Source: a virus | Strand: one strand, 5' to 3' | Virus record (IMG/VR): IMGVR_UViG_3300022074_000275 | Coordinates: 1-28,852 of that record | DNA: 28,852 nt | In this document: in pieces, positions 1 to 9,835 of the stretch | Layout: the number at the start of each line of letters is the position of its first letter | Numbering within the stretch: the first letter of the stretch is position 1 | Notes under the pieces: generated by a model | Seen by the model: the letters and a program-made list of their open reading frames with translations, nothing else | Database searches by the model: none | Told to the model about the DNA's origin: nothing | Translations under genes and position numbers: made by a program

Positions 1-1
1 A

Positions 2-3000
2 AAAGGACTTGATAATAAACAATTTGAAGAACTTTTAAAACTGCAGTACAAAGCTGTACCTAAATCACAACCATCATTTCCAAATACTATGGGTAATGAT
101 GTAGTAAATTCAGCTATGTTTAATTCTTCTTTTGGAAAAGTATTTAACACAATAGGGGAACAATTTAAATTACCTGAAGGTATGAAATTTTGGAATAAAT
201 CAACATATCAAAGTGAACCTGTATATGGAACACTCAAAGGATTATTTAGAGCATTAGCATTAATTGGTGGTGCAGGAGCAAATGCAACTGTGGGTAAACC
301 TGTTAGAGCATTTGTGAAAACAGCAGAGGAAACCATAGAAGAACCTTTTTTAGAATTAGGTCAGATAAAAAGACAAAAAGCAGAAGATTTATCTGCTAGA
401 GGATTAGCAGGTGACCCAGATGTCACTATGTATGATGTTGCTGTTGCTAGAGATGAAGCAAACAAAGCAGAACGAATAGGTCAAATTGCTGGTTTTGGTT
501 TAACACTATCTGCTTTAACAGGTAAAGGACCTACAGGTTTAAAAAAAGTTATTGGTAAAACATTTGCTGACAATTACAAAAATGCAGGAGCATCTACTGC
601 AGGTGTAGCAGCACAAAAAATAAGAGAGGGTCAAGACCCTGGTGCAGTTTGGAAAAGTTTTGGTGAAGGATATTTTCCACAAGGAAGAATAGTTGCTGAA
701 GCATTAGAAGAACAAGAAGCCTATAAATATAGAGGTCAAAATATAACTGCTGGTAGGTATATTGCAGAACTTGCAGGAATAGAACAAAACACTTTGTTAT
801 TTAATGGAGTTTCAGGAACTTTTGATTTTTATAAAGTTTTAGTAACTGACCCATTTTTAGTTGGTTCTAAAATATCAAAAGGTATAAAGTTTGCTAACAG
901 TACACAAGGTAAAATACAAAAAGCATACAGAGCAGGAGAGTTTGAAAAGATACCTAATATTGTTGATAACTTTTTAAATAGTCCTAAATCAGAAGGATTT
1001 CTAACAGCGTTTGCAGAATCAAATGATTTTAAAAAAATATTTGATGCAGTTAAAGACCCAGAGCTAGCACTTAATTTAGTAAAAACTAAAAATATAGATG
1101 AAGTAAAAAATCTTATGCAAGGTTTTGTAATACAAAATCAAGGACTTGGAATACCTGCACTTATAAGGTCAAAGAATAGTTTAGGTTACAACAAAAATTT
1201 AGTAGATGCGTTAATGACTGCAAGAAAAGGGGATAAAGCTCCTTACTCTAAGTTTGGTGAATGGACACCTGATTCAGGAGCTGCTTATGATAATGCAACA
1301 GATTCTGTAAAAGTATTTAACCAATGGTTAGTAGAATTTAAAATACCAAAAAATATTGCTAATCAATTATCTATAGAGTTTGCAGAAAAATCTGTAATAG
1401 GTAATAGACCAGAAATGTCAAGAATATTATTTGAAAAATTACCAGAACAAGTAAAAATATTAATGAAGTCAGAAGGTTTTTCTAGTAAAACAATATCTAA
1501 AATAGATGACTACTTTGATGAGTTACAAGGAAAAATAAAAATATCAGGAACTAATAAGTATGATGTTCGTTCTTATTGGGCAAGTTTAGGAAAAACAGAA
1601 GGTGGTGGTTTACAACCAATAGAAAAAGTTTTTAAAGGTATGAGAAGTATTCCTGGACCAGATGGCAAGCCAATAGATATGCCTACTCCATTTGATATTG
1701 GACAACACTTTGATGAATTATGGTCATTAGGAAAACCATTAGATATAAGAAGAGCATTATCAACAGTTGAAAAATACACAAACATTGATGTTGGTAAAAC
1801 TAAGTTAGTAAATCTTGCAAAAAATTACATAGATGATTTGCCTGAAACATCAAAAATAAAATTACCTGTAGAAAGTTTATTAAAAAATGTAGTGCCAAAA
1901 GTAGATATGTTGGTAAGTTTTGTACCTGAAACATCAAGAAACTTTATTGATGATGTATTGTGGCCAGCTCAAAAATTATGGACAGGAGCTCAATTAATTA
2001 CAAGAATTGCATGGCCACTTAGACTATTTGGTGAAGGTCAATTTAGAATGGGATTAGATGGATTAGATAACTGGATAGAAAATCCTATTTCTACTTGGGC
2101 TTTTTCTAATTATTACAATGATATATTAGGTCAAGATTTTAGAAAAGGTATTAGACCTAGCAAAAGAGCTTATGATGAAATAGTTAGAGGTATAGTTGCT
2201 GATAGGCCTACAAATGTATTTGGTAAACAAGCACAAAAACAATTTGCACAACAAAGTTGGAAAAGAGTTATAAAGGGTGGAACTAAAAAAGAAAATTATG
2301 TTTCATCATGGCAACTTAATTTAAGATGGCCAATAGAAAGCGATTTAGCTCAATCAATAGCTAAAGAATTATTAGATGGTTCTGATTTAGTAAAAACAAA
2401 ACAAAGTTTTTGGAATGGTTCACTTGCAAAAATTAGAAATCAATTGAATGATACAAGATATGATTTTGATGGTAACCCAATGAATCCTTATGTAAAACTT
2501 GATGATGCAGAAAAATATGTAGATGATTATGTTCAATGGATTATGGACTTAACAAAAGGTGATGAAGAATTACTTGCTTTAATAGCAAATAGACAATTAA
2601 ATTACCAAGGAAAGGTTATTACATTTAATGATTTTGACAGATGGACACCAGCTAACCAAAATTTAATAAGACAATTTTTATCTGATAAATACGATATAGC
2701 ACCAGATGTTTTATCAGCACCTGATTGGATAACTAATCCACAAATAAAAAGTAAAACATTTGAAGGTTTTAATAAAGTTTCTCAGTATTTATGGTACACC
2801 CTTGGAGAGTTGCCTGATGCAGAACTACAAAGAATACCAACATTCACTCAATACTATTGGCAAAATGTTGCATCACAATTACCATTTGGAGATTTAAAAT
2901 CTGTAAAACATTTTGATGATTTGATAAAACAATCAAAAGTTCCTGAAGAAGTTGCTCAACTGTATATTGCTGGTAAAAATGCAGCTATAAAAAAACATGG

Positions 3001-4882
3001 TTCTATAGAAAAAGCAATTAAAAAAATACCAGAAAATATGAGATTATCTATAGATGAAATTAATGATTCTGCAAAAATGTATTCATTAGAAATGCACAAT
3101 AGATTGTTATATAACTTAAACCAAAAAGGATATGTTGCTGAAGCATTACGATTAGTATTTCCTTTCTTAGAACCTTGGAAAGAAATTATATTAAACTATC
3201 CAAGATTGTTAACAAAAAATCCAGCAGGACTTAGAAAAATACAACTAGCAACAGACAGAGGTACTAACAATGGTTTCTTTTATACAGACCCTGTATCAGG
3301 AGAAAAGTTTTATGTTACTGCTCCTACTGACTTAACAGAGTATGTATATGGAATAGAAGATAGAGATTTGACAGGTTTTGAAGAAGATGTTCAATTAAGA
3401 TTGTCATCACCTGTACAAGGTGCTAACTTGTTTACTCAATCACCAATACCAGGTTTAGGTCCAATTGCAAAATATTCTTACAAATTTATGAAACGATTTA
3501 TGCCAGACTCACAATGGACACAAAAAATTGAAGATACAATATTTCCTTATGGATTAGGTGACCCTGGATTAGAAGGTGCAACTATTGGACAGTTTCCTGT
3601 GTATATGCAACAAGCATACAATACAGGAACAAAAGGTGGTTTAGATGATATGGCTTGGGCTAATGATGTTGATAACGCATCTAAAATTATGACTAAAGCA
3701 TGGTTTGAAGGATATTTGCCTTATGACCCAAGAACAGATGAAGGTAGAGTTTTATTTGAAAAAGATGTTATAGATTTAGCTTCAAGAATGAATGTATTTG
3801 AAAGTATGGCTAAAGGTATAGCTCCTTCTTCTCCTAGATTAGAAGCAGCATATAAATTACAACTTAGTGATAGACTTGCAGAACAAGCAGATTTTTTAGA
3901 TAAAGAAAACCTTATAGAAGTATTAGAAGCCTTAATGCCTGCTGATTACGAGTTTGGTAAATATGATGATGATTACTTTACCAACACAGTTATAACTGCA
4001 TTGTTTAGACAAGTTATTAATCAAGTAGAACCAGGAGAAGAGTATTTAGCGTATCAAACAATTGCATCATTAATTGGTGGCACACCAGAAGATATGGATG
4101 CTGTATATACTGCTGTATATTTAGTGCAAGGAAACACAACAACATTAGGTATTAGTTTGCCATCAACAGAAGAAGAAGTTGAATGGTTTAATGCACATCC
4201 TGAAAAAGCAAAAGAGTATGAATATACATTTCCATTATTTGCACCAAATGTTTATGAGTATGATTTATTAGATGTTAACTCTTTTTATAATCAAGTAGAT
4301 GAAGGACAAAGAATAACATTATCATTAGATGAAAAAATAGAAAGAGCACAAGAAACATTTTTTAGAATAATGTTTAACTATCAATCTAAACCTATTAGAG
4401 AAGCTAGAGCAGAAAACAGAATATCAGAAAAAGATGCACAAGCTGAACTATCATTAATAAAAGCAAATCTATTAGAAGTAGTACCACTTGGTACAGATGC
4501 AAGAGATTTACCTAAAACAGAACCAGTAAGTAGATATGTTGTATTTGAAGAACTAAAGAAAGCAGCTAATGATGAGCTTATACTTACTACTGAATCAGGA
4601 AAAGGATTGCAAAAGTTTTTATATGGTGATGATAAAAATGTTGGTTTTATGTATATGATAGAAAAAATACAAAATGAAAAGAAAAAAGTTACACCAAGAG
4701 GTGTAGAAGTATTAAAACCAGAAAATGAAGCTATAGAATATTTAGGAAGACAAGAATCAGCACAAGCTATGCGTGATTACTTATTTAACTGGGGAGCACA
4801 AGTTGTAGAAGAATACCCAGACTTTGCAGGAATATATAGAACAAAGTTCTTATCCACAGTAGAATATCAATATACGCCATAA
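2..4882 (+). CDS. Very large probable internal virion (ejection) protein, 5'-truncated by window edge
   Basis: The first ATG in the window is at 89, but the frame is open back to base 2 (reading KGLDNKQFEELLKLQ before that Met), so the gene starts outside the window and at least 1626 residues lie inside. I recognise no catalytic domain. The protein mixes Gly/Ala-rich hydrophobic patches near its N-terminal part with long charged helical stretches and a Trp/Pro-rich segment around nt 3150-3230 (FPFLEPWKEI). It is followed 10 bases later by another probable virion gene with a good ribosome binding site. Size and position among structural genes suggest an internal virion protein ejected with DNA, as in podoviruses. 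A tape measure is less likely because no tail-tube genes are present and the gene precedes scaffold and capsid. Function is inferred from context only. Confidence 0.75.
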   Translation, partial: KGLDNKQFEELLKLQYKAVPKSQPSFPNTMGNDVVNSAMFNSSFGKVFNTIGEQFKLPEGMKFWNKSTYQSEPVYGTLKGLFRALALIGGAGANATVGKPVRAFVKTAEETIEEPFLELGQIKRQKAEDLSARGLAGDPDVTMYDVAVARDEANKAERIGQIAGFGLTLSALTGKGPTGLKKVIGKTFADNYKNAGASTAGVAAQKIREGQDPGAVWKSFGEGYFPQGRIVAEALEEQEAYKYRGQNITAGRYIAELAGIEQNTLLFNGVSGTFDFYKVLVTDPFLVGSKISKGIKFANSTQGKIQKAYRAGEFEKIPNIVDNFLNSPKSEGFLTAFAESNDFKKIFDAVKDPELALNLVKTKNIDEVKNLMQGFVIQNQGLGIPALIRSKNSLGYNKNLVDALMTARKGDKAPYSKFGEWTPDSGAAYDNATDSVKVFNQWLVEFKIPKNIANQLSIEFAEKSVIGNRPEMSRILFEKLPEQVKILMKSEGFSSKTISKIDDYFDELQGKIKISGTNKYDVRSYWASLGKTEGGGLQPIEKVFKGMRSIPGPDGKPIDMPTPFDIGQHFDELWSLGKPLDIRRALSTVEKYTNIDVGKTKLVNLAKNYIDDLPETSKIKLPVESLLKNVVPKVDMLVSFVPETSRNFIDDVLWPAQKLWTGAQLITRIAWPLRLFGEGQFRMGLDGLDNWIENPISTWAFSNYYNDILGQDFRKGIRPSKRAYDEIVRGIVADRPTNVFGKQAQKQFAQQSWKRVIKGGTKKENYVSSWQLNLRWPIESDLAQSIAKELLDGSDLVKTKQSFWNGSLAKIRNQLNDTRYDFDGNPMNPYVKLDDAEKYVDDYVQWIMDLTKGDEELLALIANRQLNYQGKVITFNDFDRWTPANQNLIRQFLSDKYDIAPDVLSAPDWITNPQIKSKTFEGFNKVSQYLWYTLGELPDAELQRIPTFTQYYWQNVASQLPFGDLKSVKHFDDLIKQSKVPEEVAQLYIAGKNAAIKKHGSIEKAIKKIPENMRLSIDEINDSAKMYSLEMHNRLLYNLNQKGYVAEALRLVFPFLEPWKEIILNYPRLLTKNPAGLRKIQLATDRGTNNGFFYTDPVSGEKFYVTAPTDLTEYVYGIEDRDLTGFEEDVQLRLSSPVQGANLFTQSPIPGLGPIAKYSYKFMKRFMPDSQWTQKIEDTIFPYGLGDPGLEGATIGQFPVYMQQAYNTGTKGGLDDMAWANDVDNASKIMTKAWFEGYLPYDPRTDEGRVLFEKDVIDLASRMNVFESMAKGIAPSSPRLEAAYKLQLSDRLAEQADFLDKENLIEVLEALMPADYEFGKYDDDYFTNTVITALFRQVINQVEPGEEYLAYQTIASLIGGTPEDMDAVYTAVYLVQGNTTTLGISLPSTEEEVEWFNAHPEKAKEYEYTFPLFAPNVYEYDLLDVNSFYNQVDEGQRITLSLDEKIERAQETFFRIMFNYQSKPIREARAENRISEKDAQAELSLIKANLLEVVPLGTDARDLPKTEPVSRYVVFEELKKAANDELILTTESGKGLQKFLYGDDKNVGFMYMIEKIQNEKKKVTPRGVEVLKPENEAIEYLGRQESAQAMRDYLFNWGAQVVEEYPDFAGIYRTKFLSTVEYQYTP

Positions 4883-4892
4883 TGAGGAAAGT

Positions 4893-5885
4893 ATGATAAC
4901 AATTTATAAAATAAAAGAAGATGGAAGTGTAGTTAATATACAAATTGAAAAATCAGAATTAGAAACATATTTAAATAGTGGTTGGCAAGAAGAAGAGCCA
5001 GTAGACATAACAGGTGCAATTGAAGAGGAAGGCAAAGCAGGTCAAGATATTGTATTAGGTGGTGGAGTAAATTACACATCTACTTCTCCTTTTGGTTATC
5101 CTTCATTAATAAATACAGGACAAAAAAACGAAGATGGTACACCAAAATTTCAAGATGTTAATGTTTATCTACAAGGTTTAAATCCACAAGGTAATTGGTA
5201 CTACCCAGGAGATGAGGACATAGTATTAGATAAATTAATTGAAACTCCTAAATTGTTAAGAACATTACAAGATAGATTAGTTAGAACACAATGGTTGTCT
5301 ATGGAAAATTATACTCAGGAATATGGAAGAGCAGGTAGGGAAACAAGAAATGCTTTAATAAAAGCTATGACAGCATCTAATTTTTCTACAGGTGTTGGTT
5401 ATGACACAGCAATAGATTTAGAATTATTAAATCCTGGTGAAGAGATTTATATACCAAAACAATATAGAGAAAGTGATAAAGCTACAAGACTACAAACAGT
5501 AGATGCAATATTTAATTCTATAGGCAAAAAAGCTACAAAAAAAGAAAGAAACTATTACGAATTAGTATTAAAAGAATTAGAAGAAAAAGAATTTTATACT
5601 GATGAAGCTATTGCAAGAATGTCTGTTGAAGGACCTGAAGTTACAACAATAGAAACTAGAAAAAAAACTGTTGAACCTTTGTCTGAAAGACCAATAGAGA
5701 CATTAGAAACAGAACAAATTATAGAGCCTATACCAGAAGAAGTAGATGCAGTATCAAGATTACAAGAAAGAATAACAGGAGATTTTGAAGGTGTACTTGC
5801 TAGACAACAAGATGTTGGTAGAGCAAGAAGAAATGCAGGAAACATAGGACAATCAATTATGCGTTTAAAAGCACTTGGTGGTTAA
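4893..5885 (+). CDS. Probable virion protein, unknown family (330 aa)
   Basis: The start is set by a GAGGAAAGT element immediately upstream of the ATG, just after the stop of the large virion gene. The N-terminal ~35 residues look like a short beta domain (MITIYKIKEDGSVVNIQIEK). A middle region mentions Gly/Tyr-rich loops, and the C-terminal third is charged and helical, ending in an Arg/Gln/Gly-rich tail (RRNAGNIGQSIMRLKALGG). No enzyme motif or membrane segment is visible. The next gene, the lysozyme, starts on the base after its stop, so the two are probably translationally coupled. Context (large ejection-type protein upstream, lysozyme downstream) suggests a particle component, perhaps internal, but the family is not recognised. 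Confidence 0.7.
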   Translation: MITIYKIKEDGSVVNIQIEKSELETYLNSGWQEEEPVDITGAIEEEGKAGQDIVLGGGVNYTSTSPFGYPSLINTGQKNEDGTPKFQDVNVYLQGLNPQGNWYYPGDEDIVLDKLIETPKLLRTLQDRLVRTQWLSMENYTQEYGRAGRETRNALIKAMTASNFSTGVGYDTAIDLELLNPGEEIYIPKQYRESDKATRLQTVDAIFNSIGKKATKKERNYYELVLKELEEKEFYTDEAIARMSVEGPEVTTIETRKKTVEPLSERPIETLETEQIIEPIPEEVDAVSRLQERITGDFEGVLARQQDVGRARRNAGNIGQSIMRLKALGG

Positions 5886-6716
5886 ATGGAAGTATCACCT
5901 CCAGCAATAGTCATAATACAAGATGAAGAAGTATTTAAAGATACAGCTTATGATGATGCAAGACCAGATTATGTTTTAAAACCTGGAGATAAAATAATAG
6001 GCACTTTAACAATAGGTTATGGTCACACTAATGCTGCTAGAAATGATGATGACACAATTAAAATTGGTGACACTGTTACTAAAGAAGAAGCAAAAGAAAT
6101 ACTTATTAAAGATTTACAACAGTATGTAGATATTGTAAACAACAGAATGAAAACATTTGATGTTGAATTAACTCAACCTCAATTTGATGGTATGGTTTTT
6201 GCCACAATGAACAGACCAAAAAAAATGAGTAGAGGTGGTTTGTGGAGAGCTATAGCTAGTAGAGATGAAGAAAAAATTAGAGAAGAGTGGAATAAAACTA
6301 TAACAAACTCTTTAAAGCAATTTCCTGGTTTAGCAGATAGAAAAGTTAAAGAGTTAAATATGTTTTTAGCAAAAGAACAACAAGAAATAAATTCAACAGA
6401 GATAGATACTAATATGCAAATTTCAAAAACTTCTACAACATCTATGCCTAGTTCTTTACCTGTTATTACTAAAGAGCCAAAAGTTGACAACAGCGAAATT
6501 AATATGGTATGGACTGACTTGTATAATAATTTAGCTAACGCATTTATTGATAATCCTAGAACAGCTAAAGAAAAAGAATTGTTTGGTAGAAATTCTATTA
6601 GCTATAAAGCTAAAGATAAACCAGTAAAAGTAGAGTATGATAGTAAAGAGAAACAAAAAATTGCTGAAATATACTCTGGTATGTTAAAAGCAATATCAGA
6701 AAGTTTAAAGAGGTAA
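5886..6716 (+). CDS. T4-type lysozyme (GH24 muramidase), probably virion-associated
   Basis: The N-terminal ~165 residues fit the glycoside hydrolase 24 family, which cleaves the MurNAc-GlcNAc bond of peptidoglycan. Glu15, Asp24 and Thr42 align with the T4 lysozyme catalytic triad Glu11-Asp20-Thr26: the Glu to Asp spacing is identical and Thr42 lies in the TIGYGHT signature. A family-like helix follows (TQPQFDGMVFATMN). The extra C-terminal ~110 residues are Ser/Thr-rich and then charged, with no known domain. No signal peptide is visible. The gene sits among virion genes about 12 kb from the lysis cassette and abuts both neighbours, so a particle-borne wall-piercing role during entry is more likely than host lysis. 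The family call is strong; the virion role is inference. Confidence 0.85.
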   Translation: MEVSPPAIVIIQDEEVFKDTAYDDARPDYVLKPGDKIIGTLTIGYGHTNAARNDDDTIKIGDTVTKEEAKEILIKDLQQYVDIVNNRMKTFDVELTQPQFDGMVFATMNRPKKMSRGGLWRAIASRDEEKIREEWNKTITNSLKQFPGLADRKVKELNMFLAKEQQEINSTEIDTNMQISKTSTTSMPSSLPVITKEPKVDNSEINMVWTDLYNNLANAFIDNPRTAKEKELFGRNSISYKAKDKPVKVEYDSKEKQKIAEIYSGMLKAISESLKR

Positions 6717-6717
6717 T

Positions 6718-8274
6718 ATGGCTGATTATGTATTTGTAGCTGACCCAGGTTTTGAAAGAAGAATACTTCAGGATGAAGAAGAAAATAGAGTATTTGTTAA
6801 TTCACAAGCAGAGTTTGATTATTATACAGCACAAAGACAAGGTGGACCTTTTAATGGTAGTTACTGGCAAGATGTAGGAAGTGCTGGTGTTATTACACAA
6901 GAAATTATAGATACACAGGTACAAGCATCAGGTAAAACTATTGCTGAAGAGTATAAAGAAAAAGAAAGTGCAGGAGACACATTAGTAAATCCTGATGTAG
7001 ATTTGTCTACTTTAAATTTATATGGACCAGATGGTGGAATACCTACTGGTAATGAACCTATAGATACATCATTTGGTGTTGGTTCAACAAGTTTCAGTGG
7101 TATGGCTAAAAGAAATATGCCTATTCCTACAGGTGCAGAATTTTGGAATGTAGATGGAAATTATTATATAGTATATTTTATTCCAGGAACAGGAACTCCA
7201 ATATATTATGATTCTAGTTTGCAAGATTTAGAAAATTTATTTGGTCCTGTTGAATTTCCTGCAATACAAGAAAGTATTAAAAGTCCTACATCTGAACAGT
7301 GGAATAGTTCAGTAAGATTTGGTGATTCTTTAGAGTTAGCAGACCCAAACATATATGACCCTAGTCAAAGTCCTTGGGTTTCTTTCGTAGATACTGTTGC
7401 TAAAGAATCAAAAATAAGACCATGGTTAAATGATGCACAAATGGTTGAATTATTAGCAGAAGCCACATTAGAAGGAAGAACAGTAACTGATGCAGAATGG
7501 CAATCTACTGAATGGTGGAGAACACATACACAAGCAGAAAGAGATTGGTTACTATTAGCACAATCTGATACAACAGATTTTACAGGTGTTTTAACTGCTG
7601 ATGCACAAAATAAAATAGAGAACGATAGATTAGCTATAAAAAATTTAATGGAACAATCAGGTATTAATAATCCATCTGATGAATTAATTAATTGGGTATC
7701 AGAAAAATTTACTACTGGTTTATGGTCAGAACCTTTTGTAGCAGACCAAATAGAAATATTATCAGACCCTACATTAGAAGCAAATTTAGATACAGAGTTA
7801 GATAATTTTATTACATCTGGAGAAGTAGATTACGATACAACTAGAGCAGGAGAATCACAAATTAAAAGACTTTCTAAAGAAATATTAGGACCAGTATTTG
7901 GTGCAAATATATCAGACTCTCAACTACAAACATGGGCAGGTATGATTAGAAATGACCCAGATGCAGAAATTAATATAAGAGAAAAAATGATGAATATGTT
8001 ACAAGGTTTGTTTGGAGAAAGTTACATAGAAGGTTTAACCTACGAAGAAATGGCAACACCTTGGAGAGGTTTTACTACAAATACTTGGGGTGGAACATTA
8101 GATGAAAGTTCTACATTATTTCAAAATGTTGTTAAAAGTAATGATATAAGTAAAGCAACTGAAATGTTATATAAAGAAGGATTAAAAGATGGTGGTTCAG
8201 AAAAGATAAAGAACGAAGTTTTATCTAGCATGGTAGGTCAATTTGGTGGTGGAGGAGTTAGGAGAATAGTATAA
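6718..8274 (+). CDS. Probable virion protein, unknown family (518 aa)
   Basis: The ATG follows the lysozyme stop by one base and has an AAAGAGG ribosome binding site inside the end of that gene. The first ~190 residues are aromatic- and Gly-rich with beta-type pattern (DPGFERRILQDEEENRVF, then a YYIVYFIPGTGTPIYYD stretch). The remaining ~300 are acidic and helical with many Trp residues, and the end is Gly-rich (GGGGVRR). No catalytic motif, signal peptide or membrane span is visible. It overlaps the next gene by one base. Position between the lysozyme and the capsid operon suggests a structural or ejection protein. The family is not recognised. Confidence 0.7.
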   Translation: MADYVFVADPGFERRILQDEEENRVFVNSQAEFDYYTAQRQGGPFNGSYWQDVGSAGVITQEIIDTQVQASGKTIAEEYKEKESAGDTLVNPDVDLSTLNLYGPDGGIPTGNEPIDTSFGVGSTSFSGMAKRNMPIPTGAEFWNVDGNYYIVYFIPGTGTPIYYDSSLQDLENLFGPVEFPAIQESIKSPTSEQWNSSVRFGDSLELADPNIYDPSQSPWVSFVDTVAKESKIRPWLNDAQMVELLAEATLEGRTVTDAEWQSTEWWRTHTQAERDWLLLAQSDTTDFTGVLTADAQNKIENDRLAIKNLMEQSGINNPSDELINWVSEKFTTGLWSEPFVADQIEILSDPTLEANLDTELDNFITSGEVDYDTTRAGESQIKRLSKEILGPVFGANISDSQLQTWAGMIRNDPDAEINIREKMMNMLQGLFGESYIEGLTYEEMATPWRGFTTNTWGGTLDESSTLFQNVVKSNDISKATEMLYKEGLKDGGSEKIKNEVLSSMVGQFGGGGVRRIV

Positions 8275-9134
8275 TGGATGAATTTTTAAGAGAAGCTAGA
8301 GCATTGTTACCATGGTTACCAGAATCTTTAATTCAGATATATGTAAACGCATTTTCTCAAACTCAAAGTAATGATATAGCTATAGCAGAAGTAAGAAAAA
8401 GTCCAGAGTATGCACAAGTATTTCCTAAAAATACAAGAGAAGATGGAACTGTAAGGCTTAGTGAACAAGATTATGCAGCAGTAAAAGAAAGCTATGGCTT
8501 AACTGTAGAAGATTATGGTTTAAATCCTGAATACTTTCAAGACACATTTGGTACTTTAATAGAAAAAGGAATTGCTCCTAATGAATTTAGAGCAAGAGTA
8601 GAAGCAGCAAGGTCAGGAATAACAGAAAATATTCCAGCAGTTAAAGAATATTACAGAACAAACTTTGGTATGAATCTAACTGACAATCAAATATTTGCAT
8701 CAATTATAGACCCAACAGTAGGTGAAGCAATATTAGAAGGAAGAATAACACAAGCACAAATTGGTGGAGAGGCAGCATCTAGAGGTTTTGATTTAAGTCC
8801 AGATGAAGTTCAAGCATTAGAAAGAGCAGGATTAACACAAGGACAGGCAAGACAATTATTTGCAGCAGCAGAAACAGAAGTTCCAAGATTAGCTGCATTA
8901 ACAAGAAGATTTAGAGGAGCAGATGAAGAAGTTGCAGAAGGACAATTAACAGCATCAGGATTATCTGAAAGAGAAGGTTTTGATATTGAAGAATTTGTTG
9001 AAGCACAAGTCTTTGCATCTGCTGAAGAGAGAGAAGAAATTAGAAGATTAGAGTCAGAAGAAGCAAGTACTTTTTCACCCATAACTGGACCTGCTAGAAG
9101 AGGTCGTAGGGTACTAGGTTTAGTAGAAGAATAA
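8274..9134 (+). CDS. Probable virion protein, helical, unknown family (286 aa)
   Basis: The start overlaps the previous stop (TAATG), a coupled arrangement. The N-terminus (MDEFLREARALLPWLPESLI) is an amphipathic helix. The body is helical, rich in Ala, Glu, Arg and Gln from about residue 150, and the C-terminus turns basic (GPARRGRRVLGLVEE). No enzyme motif is seen. It is the last gene before the strong promoter and leader at 9137-9376, so it closes the left structural operon. The helical character and the location beside the ejection-type genes fit an internal core or minor head component, but this is inference. Confidence 0.7.
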   Translation: MDEFLREARALLPWLPESLIQIYVNAFSQTQSNDIAIAEVRKSPEYAQVFPKNTREDGTVRLSEQDYAAVKESYGLTVEDYGLNPEYFQDTFGTLIEKGIAPNEFRARVEAARSGITENIPAVKEYYRTNFGMNLTDNQIFASIIDPTVGEAILEGRITQAQIGGEAASRGFDLSPDEVQALERAGLTQGQARQLFAAAETEVPRLAALTRRFRGADEEVAEGQLTASGLSEREGFDIEEFVEAQVFASAEEREEIRRLESEEASTFSPITGPARRGRRVLGLVEE

Positions 9135-9136
9135 AC

Positions 9137-9163
9137 TTGACATACTATATATAGTGGTATAAT
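9137..9163 (+). promoter_or_regulatory. Consensus sigma-70-type promoter for the scaffold-capsid operon
   Basis: TTGACA at 9137-9142 and TATAAT at 9158-9163 match both consensus hexamers exactly, separated by a short 15-bp spacer. TGG directly before TATAAT makes an extended -10, which would compensate for the spacer. The predicted transcript starts near 9170 and carries the ~200-nt folded leader before the scaffold gene. This is the best-matching promoter on the plus strand of the structural region, and it fits high expression of the capsid genes by host polymerase. Confidence 0.75.
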
Positions 9164-9169
9164 AAAATT

Positions 9170-9376
9170 ATCGCATAGTGGTAGTCTGCGAATATAAATT
9201 GACTCTGCACCTCCAGCTTATAACTGGCGTGTAAGCTGCGTATTACAATTCGCCTAGTATCTGAATAGCCCAGAAGTGGCTGACAATTCAAGTTATTCAT
9301 TATTTTAATTTGTCGCCTATCGCATTATATTCCCAAGGATAATGCAGTTAGTAGAAACTTGGAGTAGGAGATAACA
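9170..9376 (+). ncRNA. Highly structured 5' leader of the scaffold-capsid operon, with two possible pseudoknots
   Basis: No coding frame fills this stretch. Perfect or near-perfect complements occur one after another. TCGCA (9171-9175) pairs with TGCGA (9187-9191). ACTGGCG plus TGTAA (9223-9234) pairs with TTACA (9243-9247) and CGCC-t-AGT (9251-9258), leaving loop GCTGCGTA. AGCC (9267-9270) pairs with GGCT (9278-9281). GCATTAT (9322-9328) pairs with ATAATGC (9339-9345). CAGCTTA (9214-9220) is a perfect complement of TAAGCTG (9232-9238) and so competes with, or makes a pseudoknot with, the second stem. CCAAG in the last loop (9333-9337) is complementary to CTTGG (9358-9362), next to the AGGAG ribosome binding site at 9366-9370. 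A cis-acting element controlling capsid-protein output, or a processed RNA, is inferred; no known class was recognised. Confidence 0.6.
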
Positions 9377-9835
9377 ATGGAAAACGAGATGAACGAAACA
9401 GTAGAAGAAGGACAAGATAATAATGCTATCAAGCAGATGCGAGAACGCATCAAAGAGCTTGAAGTTGTTGAGAAAGAGTATAAATCTGTACAGGTAGCAA
9501 ACGCTATCAAAGATGCAGGTTTTGACCCTGTTTCTGGACAAGGTAAAGCATTAAAAGACTTGTACAAAGGTGAATTACAACCTGAAGCTATACAACAGTT
9601 TGCTCAGGAAAACTACGGCTGGGGCTCAGAAACCCCTACTGAAGTTGACCCACAAGCTGCACAAAAAGCAAGAGTAGTAAGTAGCCAGGAAAGTTTAGAT
9701 ACTGTAATTGAAGCATCAGTACCAGTAGAACCTGTAGGCATTGATGACCAAATTGCACAAGCTCAACAAGATGGTGATTGGCAAACAGCTTCAAATCTCA
9801 AAGCAGACAAACTAAGAGCATTAACCCAAAAATAG
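9377..9835 (+). CDS. Capsid scaffolding protein
   Basis: A 152-aa acidic, Gln/Glu/Lys-rich helical protein lies directly upstream of the major capsid gene, the standard place for a scaffold. Residues ~18-45 (NAIKQMRERIKELEVVEKEY) form a predicted coiled coil. A second helical segment carries a GKALKDLYKGEL motif, and the C-terminus (DWQTASNLKADKLRALTQK) is a charged helix of the kind that binds capsid protein. Such proteins template procapsid assembly inside the shell and are then lost or cleaved. The ATG is preceded by AGGAG at a 6-base gap, and only 15 bases separate its stop from the capsid start. The call rests on position and composition rather than a sequence signature. Confidence 0.75.
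   Translation: MENEMNETVEEGQDNNAIKQMRERIKELEVVEKEYKSVQVANAIKDAGFDPVSGQGKALKDLYKGELQPEAIQQFAQENYGWGSETPTEVDPQAAQKARVVSSQESLDTVIEASVPVEPVGIDDQIAQAQQDGDWQTASNLKADKLRALTQK

Noticed and set aside
9317-9567. Minus-strand frames opposite the leader and scaffold start
   Set aside because: They oppose a promoter, a structured leader and a well-supported scaffold gene, and they lack ribosome sites.
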